A stretch of 64,000 bases of DNA from Bacteroidales bacterium (GTDB lineage Bacteria; Bacteroidota; Bacteroidia; Bacteroidales; UBA3663), in contig JAFSKF010000053.1 of the NCBI GenBank assembly GCA_017449065.1, positions 105,136 to 169,135 on the forward strand, in the 5' to 3' direction. Below are positions 9,316-17,978 of this stretch, piece by piece. Numbering within the stretch: position 1 is the stretch's first letter; each line of letters opens with the position of its first letter. Both the position numbers and the translations under genes were made by a program. Below the pieces are notes generated by a model. It worked only from the letters and a program-made list of their open reading frames with translations, did not search any database and was not told the origin of the DNA.

Positions 9316-10029
9316 TTATTCTTTGCTCTCGTCAACGTTGCCGCCCCAATAAGTGATGTCGGCCAGTTCGACGATGAAGAAAAGATTGGTATATGGATCA
9401 ATTTTGCCTGATCCGGCTTGTCCGTAAGCCAGATACCAGGGAATGTGAATCAGCCATCGGTCTCCGATGTGCATTTTCTGCAGACAGTCGCCCCAGCCCT
9501 TAATCACCGAGCCCGGTGTGAAGTTGCTGTAATATTGCACCTGATAGGATTCGAGGCTGTCCGCCTTGGTGGCATATTCGGGGTCGGTAGCAATATAACC
9601 GATACCGAAAATCTTGTTCATGATATCAGCGTTGTTGCGCTGGCTCTGGCTGTAGAGAATATCATACTGTTCGAAGCGTGCCCAAACGCTGTCTGGATTG
9701 AAAAGGGTGTAATGAACCTTGAGAGAACTGTTGTAAAAAGGGGTGTACCATTTGTGAATGGCACGCAGACTGTCTTCGTTAGCCTTTTTCAGCGAGCGAT
9801 AGACCGAACAATAGGCGTATGGTTCGGTGAGCGATGGCACGCTGTCGGTAAAGTAGGCCTCTGACCCTAAGTCCCGGATGTCGGACAACAGAGAACGGGT
9901 CAACTCGATATTCTGGTCGCGCCAATCGTAATATTTGGTGTAATCGACGTCATCGTCATCATTGCAGGCAACGAAGCTGAAAAGCCCCGCTGCCAGCAAG
10001 ATAAAGATATAGTGCAGTTTGTTAGTCAT
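9316..10029 (-). CDS. FKBP-type peptidyl-prolyl isomerase lipoprotein
   Basis: A 237-residue protein. A lipoprotein signal ends at FVAC (residue 22), followed by an acidic DDDD tail favouring outer-membrane sorting. The C-terminal about 75 residues show the FKBP pattern: GSVIKGWGDCLQKM, GDRWLIHIPWYLAYG and FFIVELADI. The middle (about 60-150) is a family-specific insert with no named domain. It should catalyse proline isomerisation of envelope proteins. Its start codon overlaps the end of glyS by 8 bases, so it is translated from the glyS transcript. Confidence 0.85.
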   Translation of the reverse strand: MTNKLHYIFILLAAGLFSFVACNDDDDVDYTKYYDWRDQNIELTRSLLSDIRDLGSEAYFTDSVPSLTEPYAYCSVYRSLKKANEDSLRAIHKWYTPFYNSSLKVHYTLFNPDSVWARFEQYDILYSQSQRNNADIMNKIFGIGYIATDPEYATKADSLESYQVQYYSNFTPGSVIKGWGDCLQKMHIGDRWLIHIPWYLAYGQAGSGKIDPYTNLFFIVELADITYWGGNVDESKE

Positions 10030-11584
10030 TCTCGATTTTACGCAGAAGTGAAGAGATATTTACGCTATCACCGATAATCTTGTGCAGATCGTCGATGGCG
10101 ACGCGTTCCTGTTCCATACTGTCGCGGAAACGGAGTGTAACGGTATTGTCTTCGAGGGTCTGACCATCGACGGTGATGCAGTAAGGAGTACCGATAGCAT
10201 CCTGACGGCGGTAACGCTTACCGATGGAATCCTTCACCTCAATCTGGCAGGTGTAGTCGTAGCGCAGCAACTTCAGGATTTCCTCTGCTTTCTCAGGCAG
10301 ACCGTCCTTGTTGACCAAAGGCAGGATGGCCACCTTGACTGGAGCCAAAGCCGGAGGCAATGCCAATACGACACGGGTGTCGCCCTTCTCGTTCACGACC
10401 TCCTCCTTGTAGGAAGCAGCCATCACCGAGAGGAACATACGATCGACACCGATAGAGGTCTCGATGACGTATGGGGTATAGCTCTCGTTCTGCTCCGGAT
10501 CGAAGTACTCAATCTTCTTGCCGCTGTACTTAGCATGCTGGCTGAGGTCGAAGTTGGTGCGGGAATGGATGCCTTCCACCTCCTTGAAACCGAATGGCAT
10601 ATTGAACTCGATATCGGTGGCAGCGTTGGCATAGTGAGCCAGCTTGTCGTGATCGTGGAAACGGTACATATTGTCACCGAAGCCCAAAGCCAGATGCCAG
10701 GAAAGACGGGTCTTCTTCCACTTGGCAAACCAATCCAGTTCGGTGCCTGGCTTGATGAAGAACTGCATCTCCATCTGTTCGAACTCACGCATACGGAAAA
10801 TGAACTGGCGAGCCACAATCTCGTTGCGGAAAGCTTTACCGATCTGAGCGATACCGAATGGCAACTTCATGCGGCCGGTCTTCTGTACGTTCAGATAGTT
10901 GACGAAGATACCCTGAGCGGTTTCAGGACGCAGGTAAATCTTCATCGAGCTGTCAGCAGTAGAACCCATCTCGGTAGAGAACATCAGGTTGAACTGGCGT
11001 ACATCGGTCCAGTTCTTGGTGCCGCTGATAGGATCGACAATCTCCTCGTCGAGGATGATCTGCTTCATACCTTCCAGATCGATACCGCCGGGCGCGTTCA
11101 TCACCTCTTGGTAGCGCTTGTGCAGGTTGTCGTATTTCTCCTGATTCTCGAGTACGCGGGCATTGGTGGCACGGAACTTCTCTTCGTCGAAGCTGTCGCC
11201 AAACTTCTTCTTGGCCTTCTCAACCTCCTTATTCATCTTCTCCTCGTACTTGGCAAGCTGCTCCTCGATGAGCACATCAGCACGGTAACGCTTCTTGCTG
11301 TCGCGATTGTCGATGAGCGGGTCGTTGAAAGCATCCACGTGACCGGAAGCCTTCCAGGTGGTCGGGTGCATAAAGATAGCGGCGTCGATACCCACGATAT
11401 TCTCGTGCAGCTTGGTCATAGCCTCCCACCAATAGCGCTTGATATTGTTTTTCAGTTCAACACCGTTCTGACCATAGTCGTAAACAGCGCCAAGACCGTC
11501 GTAGATTTCGCTGGAAGGGAATACGAAACCATATTCCTTGCAATGAGATACGAGTTTCTTGAATACTTCTTCTTGAGTTGCCAT
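10022..11584 (-). CDS. glyS: glycine--tRNA ligase (single-chain, class II)
   Basis: A 520-residue enzyme that charges tRNA-Gly. The N-terminus has the expected FVFPSSEIYDGLGAVYDYG segment. Class II core pieces follow (RPETAQGIFVNY, FGIAQIGKAFRNEI, FRMREFEQMEMQFF) and then a C-terminal anticodon-binding domain (LPPALAPVKVAILPL to the end). The length fits the homodimeric bacterial/eukaryotic type rather than the alpha/beta type. It is transcribed with the FKBP lipoprotein gene downstream. A long open frame opposite it on + is a codon-usage shadow. Confidence 0.97.
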   Translation of the reverse strand: MATQEEVFKKLVSHCKEYGFVFPSSEIYDGLGAVYDYGQNGVELKNNIKRYWWEAMTKLHENIVGIDAAIFMHPTTWKASGHVDAFNDPLIDNRDSKKRYRADVLIEEQLAKYEEKMNKEVEKAKKKFGDSFDEEKFRATNARVLENQEKYDNLHKRYQEVMNAPGGIDLEGMKQIILDEEIVDPISGTKNWTDVRQFNLMFSTEMGSTADSSMKIYLRPETAQGIFVNYLNVQKTGRMKLPFGIAQIGKAFRNEIVARQFIFRMREFEQMEMQFFIKPGTELDWFAKWKKTRLSWHLALGFGDNMYRFHDHDKLAHYANAATDIEFNMPFGFKEVEGIHSRTNFDLSQHAKYSGKKIEYFDPEQNESYTPYVIETSIGVDRMFLSVMAASYKEEVVNEKGDTRVVLALPPALAPVKVAILPLVNKDGLPEKAEEILKLLRYDYTCQIEVKDSIGKRYRRQDAIGTPYCITVDGQTLEDNTVTLRFRDSMEQERVAIDDLHKIIGDSVNISSLLRKIEND

Positions 11585-11629
11585 AATATTGATTGTTTAC
11601 AGAATTAAAATTCGAACAAAATTTGCGCG

Positions 11630-11637
11630 CAAAGATA
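11630..11637 (-). promoter_or_regulatory. Bacteroidota -7 element for glyS
   Basis: The minus strand reads TATCTTTG, an exact TAnnTTTG match, about 46 bases before the glyS ATG. No exact -33 TTTG is found. Confidence 0.5.
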
Positions 11638-11725
11638 CTATAAATATTTTAAATGTAGAAATTTTCGGAAAAATATTTAGTATTTTTAAGCCTTACAATA
11701 GATAATTGCCATAACAGTTAGCCAA

Positions 11726-12664
11726 TTAGTTGTTCTTTCTCCGATTCGAAGCATCGAAGAGGGCTGCTTTCTCTTCAGCTGTCAGACCATCGTAACCGTT
11801 TTTGCTGATTTTGTCGAGGATGGCATCGATTTTCGCCTGTTGCTCGCGCTGGCGCTGGTTGTAGTCGTGGTCTTGCTGCCGGTCGTGATAAACCGGACGT
11901 TTGCCGCCACGTGTGGCTTGCATACGAGGCTTAGGCTTGAACAAGTCGGCCACCCAGTCGCAAAAAAGATTGAACTGCCGGGTCAGGTCGATGCCGCGTC
12001 GTTCCAGATAGCCATAGGTCACACCGAACAGCATGCCGCCCAGGTGGCAGACGATGCCACCGATGTTCTCGCCTCCCGCCAGATTCATCAGATTGATGCC
12101 CAAGGCTGCCAAGGCAAACCATTTCATCTTGACAGGCACCACCCGGATGAAGAAGTTCAGGTAAATGGCTTCGTTGGGCTGACGCATGGCAACCGCTGCC
12201 ACCAGGGCAAAGATGGCGCCCGAAGCGCCTACAACCGCTACATTCAGGTTAGCGGCAGCGTAGGTGACGGCGTGCAGATAGGGGAAGAGGTTGAAGCAGA
12301 GCAGATAGAAAATACCGGCAAAAAGTCCGCCCATCAGGTAGGTGCCTAACAACTGGCGTCCGGTGTGATAGCGCAAAAAGAACTGTCCGAACCACCACAG
12401 CCAAAGCATATTGAAAATCAGGTGAAATACATTTTCTCCCAGATTAGCATGTACGAAAAAATATGTGAAAAGAGTCCAGGGAGTATAAAGGAACTCATTC
12501 AGGTTGGCATGCAGACCTAACCAATCCTCCCACTGGCAATCGTAGCCTGTGAACAGAAAAGCGAAGAGTCGCAGCAACTGTGTGACCGCCCAAACAGTCA
12601 CATTGATAACAATCAGCTTGCCGGGCAAGTTGAGCGACTTGTACTTGGCAATATATTCGTTCAT
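11726..12664 (-). CDS. rhomboid family intramembrane serine protease
   Basis: A 312-residue protein with six or seven hydrophobic helices. The rhomboid catalytic Ser sits in VVGASGAIFAL, the His in HLGGMLFGVTYGY, and the supporting H...N pair in NVFHLIFNMLWLWWFGQFF. A charged cytoplasmic tail of about 90 residues (rich in Arg, Gln, Asp) follows the last helix. It should cleave transmembrane substrates within the inner membrane. It lies 7 bases after a second rhomboid gene, so the pair is co-transcribed. The substrate is unknown. Confidence 0.9.
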   Translation of the reverse strand: MNEYIAKYKSLNLPGKLIVINVTVWAVTQLLRLFAFLFTGYDCQWEDWLGLHANLNEFLYTPWTLFTYFFVHANLGENVFHLIFNMLWLWWFGQFFLRYHTGRQLLGTYLMGGLFAGIFYLLCFNLFPYLHAVTYAAANLNVAVVGASGAIFALVAAVAMRQPNEAIYLNFFIRVVPVKMKWFALAALGINLMNLAGGENIGGIVCHLGGMLFGVTYGYLERRGIDLTRQFNLFCDWVADLFKPKPRMQATRGGKRPVYHDRQQDHDYNQRQREQQAKIDAILDKISKNGYDGLTAEEKAALFDASNRRKNN

Positions 12665-12671
12665 CGGAAAA

Positions 12672-13394
12672 TCAGAATTCGAAATTACGGTTCTTTCGCC
12701 AGAACATAATCAGGATGAAACCGAACAGCATGCCGCCTAAGTGTGCGAAATGAGCGACACCTGTCTGATAGCCCCAAACTCCCGCAAAGAACTCGAACAG
12801 GCCATACAGAATCACCAGCCATTTGGCTTTCATCGGAACTGGTGGGATGAGCAGGAAGATCCGGGCATCGGGGAACATCATACCGAAAGCCAGAAGAATA
12901 CCGAATACGGAACCGGAGGCACCGACAGTAACCAGTTGGTTGACGCTGAAATGCCCGCCGCCGGAAATCGCAATTCCCTCCGTAATCAGATCGTGATAGG
13001 TGAACGTGCTGCCAGAGTTTTGAGCCAGCACCTCATCGACCAGCGCTCCCATATCGTAACGCCAAGCCAGTTGCTGAATCAGTGCGGCTCCTATGCCTGT
13101 GAACAAGTAGAAGATGATAAAGCGCTTTTCGCCCCAGACCATTTCCAAGAGACGTCCGAACATATAGAGCGTGAACATATTGTTGAAGAGGTGCGAGAAG
13201 TTGCCGTGCATGAACATGTAGGTGACCGACTGCCACCAATGGAACTCGTTGGAAGCATAATAGTGCAAACCGAGGAGGTTGGTGAGGTCAATGCCTCGAT
13301 TCTTGAGAACGGATGTCGCCAGCAGCATCAAAGCATTGATGATGATGAGGTGCAAAGTGATATTTGTAACCGAACGGCCAGAAAAATTACTCAT
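12672..13394 (-). CDS. rhomboid family intramembrane serine protease
   Basis: A 240-residue protein from the start MSNFSGRS at 13394; an in-frame codon at 13418 is less likely because the -7 promoter box lies over it. Catalytic Ser is in TVGASGSVFGI, catalytic His in HFAHLGGMLFGFI, and the H...N motif in HLFNNMFTLYMFGRLLE. It has short ends and six helices, the basic bacterial rhomboid form. It is the promoter-proximal member of a two-rhomboid operon. All active-site residues appear intact in both copies. Confidence 0.9.
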   Translation of the reverse strand: MSNFSGRSVTNITLHLIIINALMLLATSVLKNRGIDLTNLLGLHYYASNEFHWWQSVTYMFMHGNFSHLFNNMFTLYMFGRLLEMVWGEKRFIIFYLFTGIGAALIQQLAWRYDMGALVDEVLAQNSGSTFTYHDLITEGIAISGGGHFSVNQLVTVGASGSVFGILLAFGMMFPDARIFLLIPPVPMKAKWLVILYGLFEFFAGVWGYQTGVAHFAHLGGMLFGFILIMFWRKNRNFEF

Positions 13395-13415
13395 AGTTTT
13401 TTGAATTTCGAAGCG

Positions 13416-13423
13416 CAAAAATA
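13416..13423 (-). promoter_or_regulatory. Bacteroidota -7 element for the rhomboid pair
   Basis: The minus strand reads TATTTTTG (TAnnTTTG), 22 bases before the ATG at 13394. It supports MSNF as the true start. Confidence 0.5.
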
Positions 13424-13507
13424 GATTATTTTTTTGAAAAAGAGCAATAAATGCCTTGATTTTTTAATTTTTATTGCAAAAAAGTTGCATTTCGCTCTTT
13501 TTATTTG

Positions 13508-13515
13508 TAAATTTG
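13508..13515 (+). promoter_or_regulatory. Bacteroidota promoter for the ftsX operon
   Basis: TAAATTTG matches TAnnTTTG. GTTG at 13484-13487, 20 bases upstream, is a one-mismatch -33 element. The leader to the ftsX ATG at 13590 is about 70 bases. Confidence 0.5.
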
Positions 13516-13589
13516 CACCGTTTTTGGATAGTTTTGTCTCTTTCAGAGGCATGTTTTTCCTGTCAGAAAACAGAAACGAAAAATTGGCT

Positions 13590-14492
13590 ATGTCAGCAAA
13601 TAAATTCAAACCAAAGAAAAAGAAATTATTTGGAGCGCGGTTTACTTCGACGCTGTCGGTTGCCCTGGTGCTTTTTGTGCTGGGTACCGGTGCTTTGGGC
13701 GGATTGGCTGTTGCCGGCCTGGCCAATGTGATGCGAGAGCAGTTCACCATCACCATCACGCTGAGCGAAGCTGCGGACAACCAGTATGCCCAACAACTGG
13801 TGAAAAAACTGGAAGCGGCACCCTACACTTCGCGTGCCGCCTTCATCAGCGCTGACAGTGCTTTGCAGATAGTGACCCGCGAACTGGGGGAAAGTCCGGA
13901 AGAGTTCCTGGGCTATAATCCCTTACAGGCAAGTATCGAGTTCCAGTTGAAATCATCGTACGCACAAACGGATAGCATCGAACCCATCTTGGATACCATC
14001 ACCAAGGAGGCGGGGAATAAGATCGATTCCATCGACTACAATGATGAACTGCTTTCAGCGGTCAATGCCAACATTCACCGAATGGCCATCTTCCTGCTGA
14101 TTATTGCGGCTGTCCTGATTCTGATCAGTATGACCTTGGTGGGCAACACCGTCAGGCTGGCCTTGCACGCAGATCGCTTCCTGATCGGAACTATGAGACT
14201 GGTGGGCGCTACCAACTGGTTTATTCGCAAACCGTTTGTGTTGAGTCAGGCCTGGCACGGGCTTATGGCAGCATTGGTGGCGATGCTGGCCATAGCGGTG
14301 CTGCTTTATTTCGGCCTCGACAGTACGGGCAGTTCCGCGCAGGCTTTGGCTCAGCTGATATTGCAACCATTGCATGTGGCATGTGTGGCAGCCGGCATGA
14401 TTGTGGTGGGTATGCTGATACCGGCCATAGCCGCCTGGCGGGCAGCCAATCGCTATCTGTATTGTACCACAGACGAACTGTATTTGATGTAA
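13590..14492 (+). CDS. ftsX: cell-division permease-like protein FtsX
   Basis: A 300-residue protein from the start MSANKF, chosen because upstream codons overlap the promoter and encode no family-like sequence. It has a basic N-terminus, helix 1 (about 23-45), a large extracytoplasmic loop (about 50-160) and three more helices with the FtsX core (MRLVGATNWFIRKPFVLSQ). With FtsE it forms an ABC-like complex at the septum that controls peptidoglycan hydrolases. ftsE is not adjacent here. It is the first gene of a long + strand operon. Confidence 0.93.
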   Translation: MSANKFKPKKKKLFGARFTSTLSVALVLFVLGTGALGGLAVAGLANVMREQFTITITLSEAADNQYAQQLVKKLEAAPYTSRAAFISADSALQIVTRELGESPEEFLGYNPLQASIEFQLKSSYAQTDSIEPILDTITKEAGNKIDSIDYNDELLSAVNANIHRMAIFLLIIAAVLILISMTLVGNTVRLALHADRFLIGTMRLVGATNWFIRKPFVLSQAWHGLMAALVAMLAIAVLLYFGLDSTGSSAQALAQLILQPLHVACVAAGMIVVGMLIPAIAAWRAANRYLYCTTDELYLM

Positions 14493-14505
14493 TTTAGTAA
14501 TCGAT

Positions 14506-14766
14506 ATGAGACTTTGTTTAGGTAAATTGAATTTTATCATTATGGCTGTTGCAGCCCTGATGATTTTGGTGGGATTCATTCTGATGAGTGGTGAACCGAG
14601 TACACCGGAGCATTTCAATCCGGATGTGTTCAGCGATACACGTGTGGTGTATGCTCCGAATCTCTGCTTCTTTGGCTATCTGCTCATGATTGTGGGTATT
14701 TGTGTGAAAAGTCCCCGGAAGAAAGAAACGAGTGTGGTTGCAGAATCAATAACAGGAAATAACTAA
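14506..14766 (+). CDS. DUF3098 small membrane protein
   Basis: An 86-residue protein with two helices (about 8-28 and 53-70) and the DUF3098 signature: LGKLNFIIM, GFILMSG, and FNPDVFSDTRVVYAP between the helices. The function of the family is not known. The gene commonly sits between ftsX and uppP in Bacteroidota, as it does here (13 bases after ftsX, 9 before uppP), so a link to division or lipid-carrier recycling is plausible but unproven. Confidence 0.88.
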   Translation: MRLCLGKLNFIIMAVAALMILVGFILMSGEPSTPEHFNPDVFSDTRVVYAPNLCFFGYLLMIVGICVKSPRKKETSVVAESITGNN

Positions 14767-14775
14767 TAGCCGGAG

Positions 14776-15603
14776 ATGGAATATACAGAATATTTGTATG
14801 CCCTGATATTAGGCGTTGTGCAGGGGTTGACGGAATATCTGCCGGTGAGCAGCAGCGGTCACCTCGAACTCGGTCAGCGTATTTTGGGCGTTCATTCGGA
14901 AGATAGCCTTCTGTTCGATATTACAGTGCATGTGGCTACCGTATTCTCGACACTGGTGGTGCTCCGTAAAGAGGTGATCTGGATTTTCGAGGGATTGTTT
15001 TCGCCTTTGAAACCCCGGAATCCGCAGCAGGATGGTTTTCTGGCCCGTTTGTCGGATTCGCAGCAATATGCCTTGAAGATCGTCATTTCGATGATTCCGA
15101 TCGGAATTGTGGGACTTCTGTTCAAAGATTGGGTAGAGGCCGCCTTTACAAGTCTTTACGTGGTGCCTGCCTGTCTGCTTGTCACCGCGGGATTGTTGGC
15201 ACTGACGCACTATTTCCGTCCACGAGAGAAAGAGACCATATCGCTGAAGGATGCCTTCATTATCGGTCTGGCTCAGGCGGTTGCCGTATTGCCGGGCTTG
15301 TCCCGTTCCGGTTCGACCATCGCCACCGGCATGCTGTTGGGCGTGAAGAAGGAATCTCTGGCGCAATTCTCGTTCCTGATGGTGATTCCTCCTATTTTGG
15401 GCGAAGCACTGCTGGAAGGTATCAAGCTGGCCAAGAACCCGGAAGATTTCCATTGGGAGGTGCTTGCCATCGGTTTTGTCGCCGCCTTTGTGAGCGGTTG
15501 CCTGGCCTGTAAGCTGATGATTGCACTGGTCAAGAAGTGCCAGCTCATCTGGTTCGCCGTATATTGCTTCATTGTCGCTATTCTTGCCTTCATCCTGCTT
15601 TGA
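14776..15603 (+). CDS. uppP: undecaprenyl-diphosphatase
   Basis: A 275-residue polytopic inner-membrane enzyme that dephosphorylates undecaprenyl diphosphate to recycle the lipid carrier for peptidoglycan and polysaccharide synthesis. The two family motifs are intact: [16 protein letters not shown] near residue 16 and [18 protein letters not shown] near 173, which supply the catalytic Glu, Ser and Arg. Its TGA overlaps the truB ATG by one base, indicating coupled translation. Loss of this activity usually gives bacitracin sensitivity. Confidence 0.96.
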   Translation: MEYTEYLYALILGVVQGLTEYLPVSSSGHLELGQRILGVHSEDSLLFDITVHVATVFSTLVVLRKEVIWIFEGLFSPLKPRNPQQDGFLARLSDSQQYALKIVISMIPIGIVGLLFKDWVEAAFTSLYVVPACLLVTAGLLALTHYFRPREKETISLKDAFIIGLAQAVAVLPGLSRSGSTIATGMLLGVKKESLAQFSFLMVIPPILGEALLEGIKLAKNPEDFHWEVLAIGFVAAFVSGCLACKLMIALVKKCQLIWFAVYCFIVAILAFILL

Positions 15604-16349
15604 TGAGAGAATACAACTTTGAAGCGGGTGAGGTGCTGGTTTTCGACAAACCCCTGCACTGGACCTCTTTCAATCTGGTGAAGATTGTGAGAAACAGCTT
15701 GTCGAGGCGCATGGGCATCAAGCGCCTGAAAGTGGGACATGCCGGTACGCTCGATCCTTTGGCCTCAGGCGTGATGATTGTCTGCACGGGTAGGGCCACC
15801 AAGAACATCGACCAGTTGCAGGCAGGCACCAAGGAGTATATCGCAACGATGCAATTGGGTGCTACCACGCCATCGTTCGACCGGGAACATTCGGTGGATC
15901 ATACCTATCCTGTGTGGCACATCGACAGGAAACTGGTGGAAGAGACATTACCCAAGTTTTTGGGTTCCATTATGCAGGTGCCACCAGTTTACAGTGCTTG
16001 CAAGGTGGAAGGACGGCGAGCCTTCGATTATGCCAGAAGCGGTGAAGAGGTAGAACTGAAAGCCAAAGAACTGGTGATTGATGCAATTGAACTGCTTTCG
16101 TTCACCGATCCGGAAGAAGCCGCCCAACAGGGCCGGAAGCCAGAACTCACTATTCGGGTGGTTTGTTCGAAAGGCACTTATATCCGGGCTTTGGCACGCG
16201 ACATCGGTGAAGCCTTGGGGAGCGGAGCTTACCTGACAGCGTTGCGCAGAACACGTGTCGGACAATACTCTTTAGAGGACTGCCATGTGGCGGTGTGCGA
16301 TGTCGAACAATGGGCGGCACAAGTGCCAATTATAAGAGAAACAGAATAA
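15603..16349 (+). CDS. truB: tRNA pseudouridine(55) synthase
   Basis: A 248-residue enzyme from ATG 15603, in a TGATG overlap with uppP. The catalytic Asp is in GHAGTLDPLASGVM and the family segments KEYIATMQLG, PPVYSACKVEGRRAFDYAR and CSKGTYIRALARDIGEALG follow in order. It converts U55 of tRNAs to pseudouridine in the T loop. It lacks a C-terminal PUA domain, giving a length near 250 as in other Bacteroidota. It is inside the ftsX-mnmA operon. Confidence 0.96.
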   Translation: MREYNFEAGEVLVFDKPLHWTSFNLVKIVRNSLSRRMGIKRLKVGHAGTLDPLASGVMIVCTGRATKNIDQLQAGTKEYIATMQLGATTPSFDREHSVDHTYPVWHIDRKLVEETLPKFLGSIMQVPPVYSACKVEGRRAFDYARSGEEVELKAKELVIDAIELLSFTDPEEAAQQGRKPELTIRVVCSKGTYIRALARDIGEALGSGAYLTALRRTRVGQYSLEDCHVAVCDVEQWAAQVPIIRETE

Positions 16350-16379
16350 AATTTCAAACCATATAAGACAGATAAGAAG

Positions 16380-17468
16380 ATGAAACTTTCGCAATTCAAG
16401 TTCAAGTTGCCAGAAGAGCGCATTGCTTTGCAGCCATCCTATCATCGGGACGAGTGCAGAATGATGGTTCTCCATCGCAAGAGCAAGAAAATCGAACATC
16501 GGTTGTTCAAGGATTTTATTGAGTACTTCGACGAGAAAGACCTGGTTTTGTTCAACGATACCAAAATCTTCCCCGCCCGATTGTATGGCAATAAGGAGAA
16601 GACCGGTGCAAGGATTGAGGTCTTCTTATTGCGCGAACTGAATCCTGACATCCGCTTGTGGGATGTTTTGGTCGATCCGGCACGTAAAATACGTATCGGA
16701 AACAAACTCTATTTCGGGGATGATGAAAGCCTGGTGGCTGAAGTAATCGATAATACGACTTCCCGAGGACGCACGTTGAGGTTCTTGTACGACGGACCCC
16801 ACGATGAATTTATCCAGATCCTGTATGGTTATGGCGAAACTCCGATTCCGCCTTCGCTGAAAGAACTGCGTGATGTGATTGATGAGCCGGTGGATGATGA
16901 CCACCCGTTTACCGACAGAGAGCGTTATCAGACCATTTTTGCCAAGGCAGAAGGTGGTGTGGTGGCTCCTGCCGCTGCCCTGCATTTCAGCCGCGAATTG
17001 CTGAAGCGCATGGAAATTAAGGGCGTGGATTTCGATTTTATTACCGTTCACAGCAACCACGGAAACTATCGTGAAATCGACGTGGAAGATCTGTCGAAGC
17101 ACAAGATGGACAGCGAGCAGATGTATATTTCGGAAGAAGTGGCCAATCGGGTGAATGAAGTGAAGGCCTCGGGCCATCATGTCTGTGCAGTCGATACTTC
17201 TGTGATGCGTGCCATCGAAAGCAGCGTTTCCACGATGGGTACCCTGAAGCCTTTTGACGGATGGAGCAACAAGTTCATCTTCCCGCCGTACGATTTCTCG
17301 ATTGCAGACAGTATGGTGGCCAATTTCTATGCACCTCTCAGCACTCTACTGATGATGGTTTGTGCTTTTGGCGGATATGAATTGGTGATGGAAGGCTATA
17401 AGCAGGCGCTTAAAGAGGGGTATAAGTTCGGTTGCTACGGTGATGCCATGCTGATTCTTTCTGACTGA
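16380..17468 (+). CDS. queA: S-adenosylmethionine:tRNA ribosyltransferase-isomerase
   Basis: A 362-residue enzyme that transfers and isomerises the ribosyl part of SAM onto 7-aminomethyl-7-deazaguanine in tRNA, forming epoxyqueuosine. The family segments are clear: an N-terminal [28 protein letters not shown], and [24 protein letters not shown]. Its TGA overlaps the folK ATG (TGATG). It lies 30 bases after truB, so two tRNA-modification genes are paired. Confidence 0.96.
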   Translation: MKLSQFKFKLPEERIALQPSYHRDECRMMVLHRKSKKIEHRLFKDFIEYFDEKDLVLFNDTKIFPARLYGNKEKTGARIEVFLLRELNPDIRLWDVLVDPARKIRIGNKLYFGDDESLVAEVIDNTTSRGRTLRFLYDGPHDEFIQILYGYGETPIPPSLKELRDVIDEPVDDDHPFTDRERYQTIFAKAEGGVVAPAAALHFSRELLKRMEIKGVDFDFITVHSNHGNYREIDVEDLSKHKMDSEQMYISEEVANRVNEVKASGHHVCAVDTSVMRAIESSVSTMGTLKPFDGWSNKFIFPPYDFSIADSMVANFYAPLSTLLMMVCAFGGYELVMEGYKQALKEGYKFGCYGDAMLILSD

Positions 17469-17950
17469 TGGCATGGGTTTATCTGGGCTTGGGCAGTAAT
17501 TTGGGCGATGGCGCAGAGAACATCGGTAAAGCCATCGAACTGCTGAACGGCCAAGCCGGAAGGGTGGAGACAGTTTCGTCTCTCATCGAAAGCAAACCAT
17601 GGGGGTTTGCCAGTGAACACCGGTTTACGAATGCCGTTTGTGCCATCCACACTTCGTTAGATGTCTGGAGTCTGCTTGATGTGACGCAGGCCATCGAGCG
17701 GCAGATGGGCAGAACGCTCAAACACAAACCCGGAGAAAGTTACACCGATCGGATCATCGATATCGATATCCTGATTTATGGTATCGATCCGCAGGATGCT
17801 CCCACTGAAGAAAGGGTTGGAAAAACGGGTTTACGGATGAAAACCGAGCGTCTGACGCTTCCGCACCCGCTCATCTTCGAAAGGGAGTTTGTAGCGAAGC
17901 CGCTTCAGGAATGCTATGAAAGGCTGGTTGAAAAACTTCTTTCAAAATAA
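17468..17950 (+). CDS. folK: HPPK: 2-amino-4-hydroxy-6-hydroxymethyldihydropteridine diphosphokinase
   Basis: A 160-residue folate-pathway kinase that pyrophosphorylates the pterin precursor. It has the N-terminal YLGLGSNLGDGAENI segment, the ESKPWGF loop and a DRIIDIDILIYG metal-binding motif preceded by KHKPGESYTDR. Length is normal for a monofunctional HPPK. It overlaps the queA stop by one base, and its 3' end is followed 28 bases later by sppA. Confidence 0.95.
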   Translation: MAWVYLGLGSNLGDGAENIGKAIELLNGQAGRVETVSSLIESKPWGFASEHRFTNAVCAIHTSLDVWSLLDVTQAIERQMGRTLKHKPGESYTDRIIDIDILIYGIDPQDAPTEERVGKTGLRMKTERLTLPHPLIFEREFVAKPLQECYERLVEKLLSK

Positions 17951-17978
17951 GATATTACGAAACATTAATTATAAAACT

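Noticed and set aside
10082..11608. 508-residue open frame on + opposite glyS
   Set aside because: It lies wholly over an unmistakable glycyl-tRNA synthetase; its sequence is low-complexity Val/Leu/His-rich, as expected for antisense shadows in this codon usage.
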